A program made the translations under genes and the position numbers. Shown piece after piece: positions 35,242 through 41,959 of a stretch of DNA of 64,000 nt. Under the pieces are notes generated by a model. That model saw nothing but the letters and a program-made list of their open reading frames with translations. It was not told where the DNA came from and ran no database searches. Source of the stretch: Paractinoplanes toevensis (GTDB lineage: Bacteria; Actinomycetota; Actinomycetes; Mycobacteriales; Micromonosporaceae); contig NZ_BOQN01000038.1 of assembly GCF_018332695.1 (NCBI RefSeq), forward strand, positions 124,001-188,000. The letters run 5' to 3'. Positions within the stretch are counted from its first letter, which is position 1; each line of letters starts with the position of its first letter.

Positions 35242-36759
35242 TCACGGTTCGAGCTCCCAGGTCGGCCAGGCGGACAGGTCGGCCAGCATCTGGCGGTCGT
35301 GGGTGGCCACCACGACGGCGGCGCTCGTGCCGAGCAGGGCCTTCGTCAGGTCGTCCACCAGGGGTGCCGACAGGTGGTTGGTGGGCTCGTCGAGGATCAG
35401 CAGGTCGGGGCGGGTGGCCAGCAGGGCGGTCAGGTGGCGGCGGCGACGCTGGCCGGGGGACATCCGCTCGCCGGCGGGGGTCTCCTGCGCCAGGTAGGCG
35501 ACCCGGGCCTCGCTCAGGTGGCGCACCTCGCCGGTGTCCGGTTCCAGCTCGCCGGCCAGGACGGCCAGCAGCGTCGACTTTCCCGCTCCGTTCGGGCCGG
35601 TCACGAGCAGGCGGCTGCCGCCGCCGAGGGCCAGGGTGACCGGCCGGCTCAGACGGCCGGTCACGATGACGTCGTGACAATTGAGCAGGGGTACGCCGGG
35701 ACGCGTGCCGGGGTCCGGCCAGTGCGGCGGGCGTGGCGGCACGGGGACGGTGATCCGGTGTTCGTCCAGGTCGTCTTGCCGACGGCGGATCGCCTGGACC
35801 ACCCCGGGGGCCCGGCTCTGCCGCTGGTGCCGGCCGGTGCCCTTGTCGGGCCGCCAGCCGGTGCTCAGACGGTTGCGTGCCTCGGTCACCGCCTCCCGCA
35901 GTCGTGCGTGTTCGGCCTGTTGTGACGCGTACGCCTGAAGCCAGCTCTCCCACAGCCGAGCGCGACCCTCCCGCCAGCCGGCGTAGCCGCCGGCGTACAG
36001 CCGCGGCCGGCCGTCGTCGGTCGGGTCCAGGTCCAGGAACTCGGCCGTCACGTCGCGCAGCAGGGCCCGGTCGTGGGTGACCACCGCGAACCCGCCGGCC
36101 GGCTGCCGCAGCCGGGCGGTGAGGAAGGCCAGGCCGTCGGCGTCCAGGTGGTTGGTGGGCTCGTCGAGCAACAACAGGTCGGCGCGGGCGCCGAGAGCAC
36201 AGGCCAGGCGTACGCGGTACCGCTGGCCCACCGACAGCGTGGCGAGCGGCCGGCTCCGGTCGGTGCAGGCGTTCAGCCCGGCCAGCGCGACGTCGAGCCG
36301 CCGCTCCGCGTCCCAGGCGTCCAGCCCGGTCGCGACCTCCAACGCGGCGGAGTAGGCCGCCTCGGCGCCGGCGGCCGACGTGCCCGCGGTCAGCGCCCGG
36401 CCGGCGGCCGGATCGGTGGCCGAGGCGGTCGCCGCGAGCGCGGTGGTGGCCTCGTCGAGCGCCCGCAGGGCGGCCAGGGACGGGCGGATCGCCTCGGCGA
36501 CCAGGGTGCCCACCGTCTCGCCGGCGTGCGACTCCAACTCCTGGCGGACCACGCCGATCGTGCCGGTGCGCTGCACGGTGCCGCTGTCGGGCGGCAGCAG
36601 GCCGGCCAGGACGTGCAGCAGGGTGGTCTTGCCACGGCCGTTCTCGCCGACGATGGCCAGGCGGGAAGCGGTGGACACGGTCACGGTGACGTCGGACAGG
36701 ACGACGTGCGCGCCCAGGACTACGCGGATGTTCTCGGCGCGGATGTGTGCGTGGGTCAT
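35242..36759 (-). CDS. ABC-F ATPase, probable ribosome protection (antibiotic resistance) type
   Basis: The 505-residue protein has two ATPase cassettes and no membrane helices. Cassette 1 has Walker [13 protein letters not shown], signature [12 protein letters not shown] and Walker [13 protein letters not shown]. Cassette 2 has Walker [13 protein letters not shown], signature [11 protein letters not shown] and Walker [13 protein letters not shown], with [11 protein letters not shown]. The linker between them is long and basic ([20 protein letters not shown] and [20 protein letters not shown]), as in Streptomyces self-resistance factors such as VarM/TlrC, which remove macrolide, lincosamide or streptogramin drugs from the ribosome. 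The 168-bp leader carries a short Arg-rich reading frame and alternative hairpins that suggest drug-inducible attenuation. Drug class is inferred only. Confidence 0.88.
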   Translation of the reverse strand: MTHAHIRAENIRVVLGAHVVLSDVTVTVSTASRLAIVGENGRGKTTLLHVLAGLLPPDSGTVQRTGTIGVVRQELESHAGETVGTLVAEAIRPSLAALRALDEATTALAATASATDPAAGRALTAGTSAAGAEAAYSAALEVATGLDAWDAERRLDVALAGLNACTDRSRPLATLSVGQRYRVRLACALGARADLLLLDEPTNHLDADGLAFLTARLRQPAGGFAVVTHDRALLRDVTAEFLDLDPTDDGRPRLYAGGYAGWREGRARLWESWLQAYASQQAEHARLREAVTEARNRLSTGWRPDKGTGRHQRQSRAPGVVQAIRRRQDDLDEHRITVPVPPRPPHWPDPGTRPGVPLLNCHDVIVTGRLSRPVTLALGGGSRLLVTGPNGAGKSTLLAVLAGELEPDTGEVRHLSEARVAYLAQETPAGERMSPGQRRRRHLTALLATRPDLLILDEPTNHLSAPLVDDLTKALLGTSAAVVVATHDRQMLADLSAWPTWELEP

Positions 36760-36770
36760 GGTTCTGCTCT

Positions 36771-36812
36771 CGGCTCGTCGTGGAGCCGGGCAGCGTCAGG
36801 GCGCCGCCCGGC
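36771..36812 (-). promoter_or_regulatory. Mutually exclusive hairpins before the ABC-F start
   Basis: On the minus strand GCCGGGC (36806-36812) can pair with GCCCGGC (36785-36791), a 7-bp stem. Alternatively 36783-36788 pairs with 36771-36776 (CGGCTC/GAGCCG), which places a stem against the GAGAGC region just before the ABC-F ATG at 36759. The two stems share bases 36785-36788 and cannot coexist, as in an attenuator. Confidence 0.5.
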
Positions 36813-36852
36813 GAGAACGCCAGGACGGCGGAACAGAGCTGTGGATCGTCAA

Positions 36853-36875
36853 GCTCGCCGCCGTCAGCGGCGAGC
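36853..36875 (-). promoter_or_regulatory. 9-bp hairpin overlapping the leader peptide stop
   Basis: GCTCGCCGC (36867-36875) and GCGGCGAGC (36853-36861) pair perfectly around the 5-base loop TGACG. The loop contains the stop codon of the 14-residue leader peptide (36864-36866), so a ribosome stalled near the end of the leader would keep this hairpin open. It could also act as a transcription end for the upstream cNMP-domain gene, which stops 53 bp earlier. Confidence 0.55.
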
Positions 36876-36908
36876 GCGCAACCTCAGCGAAGCGGTGCCT
36901 CTACACAT
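36864..36908 (-). CDS. Candidate 14-residue regulatory leader peptide of the ABC-F gene
   Basis: ATG 36908 opens a reading frame for MCRGTASLRLRARR that ends in TGA 105 bases before the ABC-F start. Its tail R-L-R-A-R-R contains overlapping Arg-x-Arg units, the +x+ pattern at which macrolide-bound ribosomes stall in erm leaders such as that of ermD. There is no Shine-Dalgarno, but TATTCT lies 7 bases before the ATG, fitting a -10 box of a leaderless mRNA; no good -35 was found. It is too short for gene finders, and its coding status is inferred from pattern and position. Confidence 0.45.
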   Translation of the reverse strand: MCRGTASLRLRARR

Positions 36909-36927
36909 GCGGGCGAGAATATCGCGG

Positions 36928-37401
36928 TCAGGCGACCGCGGGATACGCATATAACTCGATCAGGCGGTGCCGGGACGCCTGGAGGCGGTCGGCGGTCACG
37001 CGCAGGATGCGGGTGGTCAGTTCGCGGCCGAACTCCGGGTCCTCGTCGATCAGGTTGCGCACCGCGGCGGCGCCGAACTCGACCGCTCGGATCTCCTCGG
37101 CGACCACCGCGCCGAACTGCCAGCGGTACGGCACCGTCAGCCAGGACCAGCCGATCAGCGTGCTCGGGCCGACCCGCTCGATGACGATGTCGCCGCGGCC
37201 GGGCACGCAGAAGTCGATCGCCACCGTGCCGTTGTGCAGCAGCCAGAACCGGTCGGCGTTGCCGTCCTCGCGCATCAGGCGGTGGCCGGTGCCGTAGTAG
37301 ACGGGGTGGCCGACGGCGGCCAGGCGGTGCAGCCAGTCGCCCGGCAGGTCGGCGACGAAGTGGTGCACGGCCAGCAGGTCGAAGACACTCAGCGACGGCA
37401 T
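36928..37401 (-). CDS. Stand-alone cyclic-nucleotide-binding-domain protein
   Basis: The 157-residue protein is a CRP/FNR-type sensor domain without a DNA-binding domain: VFDLLAVHHFVADLPGDWLH, GTGHRLMREDGNADRFWLLH, NGTVAIDFCVPGRGDIVIER, GPSTLIGWSWL and a final helix VTADRLQASRHRLIELY. The phosphate cassette of true cAMP binders (G-E-x-x-x-x-x-R-x-A) is not conserved (GPSTLIGWSWLTVPYR). Such short proteins accompany universal-stress and dormancy genes in actinomycetes. An HPF-like gene lies 109 bp upstream on the same strand. Confidence 0.8.
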   Translation of the reverse strand: MPSLSVFDLLAVHHFVADLPGDWLHRLAAVGHPVYYGTGHRLMREDGNADRFWLLHNGTVAIDFCVPGRGDIVIERVGPSTLIGWSWLTVPYRWQFGAVVAEEIRAVEFGAAAVRNLIDEDPEFGRELTTRILRVTADRLQASRHRLIELYAYPAVA

Positions 37402-37445
37402 GGCGATCTCCTGATGAACAGCTGCCAGGAGCAGCAGGGCCCACC

Positions 37446-37461
37446 CCGCCGCCGGCGGCGG
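37446..37461. terminator. 16-bp GC palindrome downstream of the HPF-like gene
   Basis: CCGCCGCCGGCGGCGG is a perfect palindrome 50 bases past the HPF-like stop and 45 bases before the cNMP-domain start. It could fold as part of a transcription end; there is no T-run. GC-rich palindromes arise easily in this DNA, so the call is weak. Confidence 0.3.
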
Positions 37462-37510
37462 TGAGGCCGAGGGAAGGTGAGCACTCCGGCCGTCACCGCC
37501 TTGCGCGCGA

Positions 37511-37819
37511 TCATCGCCGTGCGGGGTGGCGACGAATGCGGCGCAGCCGCGACCGAAGCCTGTCCTGCATCAGGTCGGTCGCTTCCTGGAACGTTTCGCC
37601 GACCGCGTGCACGTGAACGCCGGCGCCGTTCACATCGACGTGTGCGTCCACGCGGTCGCCGGGGGCGTGCGAATCGAGGGTGAGCTCCGCGCGCAGGATC
37701 GGTGCGGGCGCGTGGTGAAGCGCGGCGGTCAGTTTTCCCACGGCGTAGTCGGTGGCGTCCGCCGGAACCTCGCCGTGGGTGTGCACCTGAGGGTTGATGA
37801 CCTGCTCGACGCGTTCCAT
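37511..37819 (-). CDS. HPF/RaiA-like ribosome hibernation domain protein, short
   Basis: The 102-residue protein is a single S30EA/HPF-type N-domain: QVHTHGEVPADATDYAVGKL, ILRAELTLDSHAPGDRVDAH, VDVNGAGVHVHAVGETFQEA and TDLMQDRLRSRLRRIRRHP. It lacks the C-terminal dimerisation domain of long-form HPF, so it resembles a short or specialised form. Members bind the 30S decoding centre and silence ribosomes in stress. Its SD (GAGGAGGGG) directly follows a perfect 11-bp hairpin. The downstream cNMP-domain gene may be in the same stress unit. Confidence 0.75.
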   Translation of the reverse strand: MERVEQVINPQVHTHGEVPADATDYAVGKLTAALHHAPAPILRAELTLDSHAPGDRVDAHVDVNGAGVHVHAVGETFQEATDLMQDRLRSRLRRIRRHPARR

Positions 37820-37829
37820 GACCCCTCCT

Positions 37830-37863
37830 CGAGGTAGCCCCGGCCCGTTGCCGGGCTACCTCG
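37830..37863. terminator. Strong hairpin between the beta-helix lipoprotein and HPF-like genes
   Basis: CGAGGTAGCCC (37830-37840) pairs perfectly with GGGCTACCTCG (37853-37863), with a further CGG/CCG inside. It lies 34 bases past the lipoprotein stop and 10 bases before the HPF-like start, overlapping the edge of the latter's ribosome site. It is a likely terminator of the DUF4956-VTC-lipoprotein operon, and it may influence translation of the HPF-like gene. Confidence 0.65.
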
Positions 37864-37897
37864 ATTCCACGCCCCATGGGTGCCTCGCCAGTAGGGC

Positions 37898-39655
37898 CTA
37901 ACGTCCCGGCGGGCCGCCGAAACCGCCGCCGGCCGGGGCGTCGCCGGCCGTCATCGTGGTCAGCTCGGTCGCCGAGCCGAGCGAGCCGGCGGCGGCCAGG
38001 CCGCCGGTGCTGGTGCCGGAGGCGGTTCCGCCGGAGTGGACGGTGTACTGCTCACCCTTCGTGATCGACGCCGAGGAGTAGACGATGTTCTGCATGTCCT
38101 TGCTGGTCACGAACGTGGCGAGGACCTTGCCGTCGGCGTCGGTGATCTGCAGGGTGGTGCCGCCCTTGATGGTCGAGTCGAAGGTGGCGGACAGCCAGCC
38201 CTGCGCCGAGTCCTCGCCGGGCGCGACGACCATGCCCGAGGAGCCGGCCGCGACCAGCACCCCGCCGCTGACGGTGAAGCTGCCGTTCGCGTCGAGCGCG
38301 CCGTTGCCGCCCATGGTGGGGCCGTTCACGACCACGGTCCCGCCGCTGATCGCGGCCGTCCCGTTGGAGTCGAACCCGTCGCCCTCGGCATTGATGATCA
38401 GCGTTCCGCCGGTGACCGTGGCGGTGTAGTCGCCGACCTGCTCACCGCCCCCGCCGCCGGGGCCCTGCTGGTCGGCCGAGGACGAGGAACCACCGGCCGC
38501 GTTCAGGCCGTCGTCGCTGGAGGTAACGGTGGTGAGCCCGCCGTTGACGATGATGTTCGCGGACTCGATGCCCTCGTTCGACTTGGTCACGGTGAGGGTG
38601 CCGTCGTCGATCCGCAGGGTCTGGTCGGCGTGCACGCCGTCGTCACCACTGGCCGCGGTCAGGGTGATCCCGTCGACCCGGACCACGCCGCTGCTGTGCA
38701 CGGCGTCGTCGGCGGCGTCCACCGTGGCGGTGCCGCCCTCCAGGACGGTGATGACCCCGGACTTGAGGCCCTTGGTGGACGTGTCGTCGCTGGGTGAGTT
38801 GCCGCTGCCGCCGCCCGCGGTGACGGCGAGTTTCCCGCCGGTGATCACCAGGTCGGTGGCGGCGTCGGCGCCGTCCCCGCCGGCGGTCACCGTCACCGTG
38901 CCGCCGGAGACCGCGATGTACCCGGAGTCGGCATCGTCGGCGTTGTCGGCCTTGAGCCCGTCGCCGCCGGCCGAGACGTCGAGGGTGCCACCGGTGATCA
39001 CCAGGTAGTCCTTGCCGCGCAGGCCGTCGTCCTTGGCCACCACGGTGATCGTGCCGGCCGTGACCAGCAGGCCGTCCTTGGAGGTGATCGCGTCGTTGCC
39101 GCGGCCGTTGATGGTGAGCGCGCCCGTCCCGCTGAGGGTGAGGTCACCCGCGCTGAACAGGGCCGCGTTCACGTCGGCGTCCGAGGCGTAGGTGGTGGTG
39201 TCGGTGAGCGTGTTGATGCTGCCGTCGGCGAGCACCACGTCGAGCTGGTCGACGTCGGTGGCGGCGATCGCGGCGGTGGTGGAGCTGGTGACGTTGGCGC
39301 CGTCGAGGATGAGGATGACGGTGGCGTCCTTGGCGTCGACCACGATCTGCCCGTTGCTGAGCGTTCCCGAGATCCGGTAGGTACCGGCGGCAGTGATCGT
39401 CACGGTCGAGCCTTCGATCTTGACACCATCGCCGGTCGCCGAGTTGCCGGTAAGGGTGATGGCCACCGGATCGGACGCCACCGAAGCGGCTGAATGGGTC
39501 GATTTGTCCGCGGCGAGCACTTCCTTGGCGTTCTGCACGGACACGACGGCGGCCGTGGTGGAGGTCGAAGTGGAGGAGGAACCGGAGGAGGAACCGGAGG
39601 AGCAGCCGGCCAGGACCGCTGCCGCCAGCGCTACCGGGAAGATGGCCTTCTTCAT
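37898..39655 (-). CDS. Secreted lipoprotein with Cthe_2159-like beta-helix (carbohydrate-binding domain)
   Basis: From ATG 39655 the 585-residue protein has a lipoprotein signal (MKKAIFPVALAAAVLAGCSS, lipidated Cys 18), then a Ser/Thr linker and a long right-handed beta-helix with many turns of the type GGTLDVSAGGDGLKADN and GGTVTVTAGGDGADA. It matches the carbohydrate-binding DUF4353 type first known from Clostridium thermocellum Cthe_2159, which binds acidic sugars and calcium. It ends in a Gly/Pro-rich tail. It lies 2 bp after the VTC gene and forms one operon with it and DUF4956, so it should work on the cell surface with that membrane module. Confidence 0.85.
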   Translation of the reverse strand: MKKAIFPVALAAAVLAGCSSGSSSGSSSTSTSTTAAVVSVQNAKEVLAADKSTHSAASVASDPVAITLTGNSATGDGVKIEGSTVTITAAGTYRISGTLSNGQIVVDAKDATVILILDGANVTSSTTAAIAATDVDQLDVVLADGSINTLTDTTTYASDADVNAALFSAGDLTLSGTGALTINGRGNDAITSKDGLLVTAGTITVVAKDDGLRGKDYLVITGGTLDVSAGGDGLKADNADDADSGYIAVSGGTVTVTAGGDGADAATDLVITGGKLAVTAGGGSGNSPSDDTSTKGLKSGVITVLEGGTATVDAADDAVHSSGVVRVDGITLTAASGDDGVHADQTLRIDDGTLTVTKSNEGIESANIIVNGGLTTVTSSDDGLNAAGGSSSSADQQGPGGGGGEQVGDYTATVTGGTLIINAEGDGFDSNGTAAISGGTVVVNGPTMGGNGALDANGSFTVSGGVLVAAGSSGMVVAPGEDSAQGWLSATFDSTIKGGTTLQITDADGKVLATFVTSKDMQNIVYSSASITKGEQYTVHSGGTASGTSTGGLAAAGSLGSATELTTMTAGDAPAGGGFGGPPGR

Positions 39656-39657
39656 GG

Positions 39658-40410
39658 TCAACTCGCTTCCGATCGGCGGAAATGCTGGCGCAGGATGCGG
39701 TGCCACCGGTTGTCCGGCAGGTCGGGGTGCAGGGCGGCCATTCCGGTCGCGTACTTGGAGATCGGGCACGGCCGGTGGGACAACGACCAGAGCAGCCGGT
39801 CCAGCGGCGAGGCCCCGCGTGCCGACTTCGTCTCGACGATCATCCGGTCGGACAGGCACAGGGCGCCGCCGTCCGGGAGGGTCCAGGTCAGACCGCGATC
39901 GATGGTCGCCCGGCTGCCGGTCGACGGCAGGAGCAGGGTGATCCGCTCGAACCGGGTGGTGATGACGGCTTCGAAACGAGGGTCCCGCACGGTGACCCGG
40001 GCGGCTTCCAGCGACCGTACGGCGTACGCCCGCATCTCCGGTGAGAGGGTCACGCCGTCCCCGGCGTACGGAAATCGGTCCTTGATCGTCAGGCCTCGCG
40101 GACCGCGCGTCTTGACCTCCAGAAGGTGCAGGTCGGAGTCGAGATAGCTGCGGATACGCAGCTTGAAGCGGCGCCTGCGCCGCTGCGCGGTGGTGCGGTA
40201 ACTGTCCAGGCCGGGCGTGTCGAAATAGGCGGACCGGTACCCGAAGTGCCGGCGCCCGTCGATCTCGAGGATGCGCGCGTCGCCAGGCAGCCCGGCCAGG
40301 ATCACCGGGAGCGCGGACGCCGGGAGCAGGTATTTGCGGTCGATCCGGGTCAGCAGGCCGGCCCGTTCGACGAGTTCGTGCAGCCCGATCGGGGCGAGTT
40401 CGGTGATCAT
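39658..40410 (-). CDS. VTC-domain polyphosphate polymerase-like protein
   Basis: The 250-residue protein has the VTC triphosphate-tunnel signature: RIDRKYLLPASAL (RKY), SAYFDTPGLDSYR, FKLRIRSYLDSD (K-x-R-x-R), LLEVKTRGPRG, VITTRFERI, TIDRGL, IVETKSARG and the final SKYATGMA lysine. In yeast Vtc4 these residues polymerise ATP phosphate into polyphosphate. The bacterial homologues sit next to membrane proteins of DUF4956 and CotH, and their product is not known. The start overlaps the DUF4956 stop (ATGA at 40407-40410); the lipoprotein gene follows after 2 bp. Confidence 0.9.
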   Translation of the reverse strand: MITELAPIGLHELVERAGLLTRIDRKYLLPASALPVILAGLPGDARILEIDGRRHFGYRSAYFDTPGLDSYRTTAQRRRRRFKLRIRSYLDSDLHLLEVKTRGPRGLTIKDRFPYAGDGVTLSPEMRAYAVRSLEAARVTVRDPRFEAVITTRFERITLLLPSTGSRATIDRGLTWTLPDGGALCLSDRMIVETKSARGASPLDRLLWSLSHRPCPISKYATGMAALHPDLPDNRWHRILRQHFRRSEAS

Positions 40411-40958
40411 GCGACGGCCGCCCGGATGTAGCGGACGTCCACCATGGTGGTGTCGTTGACCAGATCGACGCTGCGCACCGAGAGATTGACGATCCGGCCC
40501 TTGAGCAGCACCTCGAGGTGCCCGCGCAGCGCGTCGTCGTCGGTGTAGGCGGCGTCCAGGGTGACGGTCCGCTGCTGGTAGTGCCGGAACAGGCGGGGAT
40601 GATCGCCCACGTAGAGCGCCACGATGACCAGCACCATCAGCCCGGAGACGAGCCAGCTCACGTCGCTCTCCAGGCCGGCCAGCAGGCCCAGCGCGAGCGC
40701 GGCGAAGTAGTACGCCACCTCGTGCTGGGCGATCTCGCTGGACCGCAACCGGATGATCGACAGCACGCCGAAGAGGCCGAGCCCGACCCCGGCGCCGACC
40801 GTGGACGAACCGAGGATCATCGCGGTCGCGAGGACTCCGATGTTGACGCCGAGGAAGGCCGTCACGAGGTCGCGCCGGTGATGCCGGGGGAAGTAGATAC
40901 CGAAGGTCAGCAGCGCGATGGCGGCGACATCGATCAGTACGGCCAGTAAGTGACTCAC
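40407..40958 (-). CDS. DUF4956 membrane protein
   Basis: The 183-residue protein has about four N-terminal membrane helices (LLAVLIDVAAIALLTFGIYF; LVTAFLGVNIGVLATAMIL; GLGLFGVLSIIRLRSSEI; YYFAALALGLLAG) and a cytoplasmic C-terminal domain (YQQRTVTLDAAYTDDDALRG, VLLKGRIVNLSVRSVDLVND). The arginine-containing SIIRLRSSEIAQHEVAYYF loop is a family hallmark. It begins at GTG 40958 with no clear ribosome site. It is the first gene of the operon with VTC and the beta-helix lipoprotein and probably carries the VTC product or anchors it at the membrane. Confidence 0.88.
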   Translation of the reverse strand: MSHLLAVLIDVAAIALLTFGIYFPRHHRRDLVTAFLGVNIGVLATAMILGSSTVGAGVGLGLFGVLSIIRLRSSEIAQHEVAYYFAALALGLLAGLESDVSWLVSGLMVLVIVALYVGDHPRLFRHYQQRTVTLDAAYTDDDALRGHLEVLLKGRIVNLSVRSVDLVNDTTMVDVRYIRAAVA

Positions 40959-41022
40959 CGGGCAATTACGCCCGCGTCGTCTGTGAACCGGCTGTTCTCA
41001 GCCTGTGGCGTTCACCTTTTGT

Positions 41023-41382
41023 TCAGCCGACGGCTGCTCCCAGGATGATTCCGATCGCCGCGGCGCCGAGCCCCGCCACGATCGACACCACGACGTTGGC
41101 GGCCGCGTAGAAGCGGTTGCCGTCCCGCACGAGCCGCAGCGTCTCGAAGCTGAACGTGGAGTAGGTGGTCAGCGCCCCGCAGAAGCCGGTGCCCACGAGC
41201 GCGGTCACGGCCGTGTCCGAGGGGAGGGCGGTGACCAGGCCGAGCACGAACGACCCGAGCACGTTGACGGTCATCGTGCCCCACGGGAACACCGAGTCGT
41301 GCCGCCGCTGGATCGCCCGGTCGGTGAGATAGCGCAGCGGCGCCCCGATCGCGGCACCCAGCGCCACCAGCAGCAGGGTCAT
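41023..41382 (-). CDS. crcB: Fluoride channel subunit CrcB/Fluc, second of pair
   Basis: The 119-residue protein has four helices and the Fluc signatures GAPLRYLTDR, PWGTMTVNVLGSFVLG and GFCGALTTYSTFSFETLRL, with the TYSTFSFE phenylalanine motif. It exports fluoride as a dual-topology dimer or heterodimer. Its start overlaps the preceding crcB stop by 4 bp, so the two copies are coupled and probably form a heterodimer, a common form in actinobacteria. Both lie behind a probable fluoride riboswitch. Confidence 0.95.
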   Translation of the reverse strand: MTLLLVALGAAIGAPLRYLTDRAIQRRHDSVFPWGTMTVNVLGSFVLGLVTALPSDTAVTALVGTGFCGALTTYSTFSFETLRLVRDGNRFYAAANVVVSIVAGLGAAAIGIILGAAVG

Positions 41383-41777
41383 CGCCGCACCAGCCGGCTC
41401 GCGGCCTCCCAGCCGGCCCAGACCGCGGCCACCGCCCCGGCCAGGGTCAACCCGAGATAGGCCAGCGCCACCCAGGGCGCGTGCGCCTCGGCCGTCCGGT
41501 AGATGTCGACGATGTAGGTGGAGAACGTGGTGTACCCGCCGAGGAAGCCGACGCCGAGGAACGGCCGCAGCAGCCGCCGGCCGGGCGCCACCTCCGTGAC
41601 GATCACCATGAGGACCCCGATGAGCAGGCAGCCCGACACGTTGATCACCAGGGTCGACCAGGGGAAACCGCCGGCCGGGTGCGGCCAGGCCGCGGCGAGG
41701 CCGTAACGGGCGAGCGCACCGAGAACCCCGCCCGCGGAGACCGCCGCGAGCACGTGCGGATCGACGTCAGGGTCCAT
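41379..41777 (-). CDS. crcB: Fluoride channel subunit CrcB/Fluc, first of pair
   Basis: From ATG 41777 the product has 132 residues: GGVLGALARYGLAAAWP, PWSTLVINVSGCLLIGVL, GFLGGYTTFSTYIVDIYR and a last helix ending in WAGWEAASRLVRR. It is the partner of the downstream copy. GGGAGG lies 6 bases before the ATG and is part of a 9-bp stem (41786-41809), so its translation is likely controlled by the upstream fluoride-sensing RNA. A long in-frame N-terminal extension reads through the riboswitch region and is not used. Confidence 0.95.
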   Translation of the reverse strand: MDPDVDPHVLAAVSAGGVLGALARYGLAAAWPHPAGGFPWSTLVINVSGCLLIGVLMVIVTEVAPGRRLLRPFLGVGFLGGYTTFSTYIVDIYRTAEAHAPWVALAYLGLTLAGAVAAVWAGWEAASRLVRR

Positions 41778-41785
41778 CGGTTCCT

Positions 41786-41861
41786 CCCTACCAGGGGTTA
41801 CTGGTAGGGACCGTTGGCATCGACGCGGTTCACCCCGTGGGGTCGGCGGGCCCCACCGCCG
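41786..41861 (-). promoter_or_regulatory. Candidate fluoride (crcB) riboswitch
   Basis: On the minus strand, upstream of crcB, CGGCGG pairs with CCGCCG (P1, 41844-41861). The loop bases GGGGCC (41849-41854) can form a pseudoknot with GGTCCC (41807-41812), beside the family-like GAACCGC and CGATG elements and the terminal CCCTAC. CCCTACCAG (41801-41809) also pairs perfectly with CTGGTAGGG (41786-41794), whose end is the crcB ribosome site. The pseudoknot and the ribosome-site stem share bases and exclude each other, as expected for a translational fluoride switch. The second conserved stem is not clear, so the aptamer match is partial. Confidence 0.6.
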
Positions 41862-41959
41862 TACGCCCAGATTACCCGCGGACCGGGCAGCCCGAGACAC
41901 CGGCACGAGACATCACGTCGCTATGCTCGCGCCCGGCACGGCGAGGTGAAGGAGCGGAC

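Noticed and set aside
41837..41959. N-terminal extension of the VWA gene
   Set aside because: The extra 41 codons run through the candidate riboswitch region. The ATG at 41960 has a good ribosome site and starts a signal peptide.
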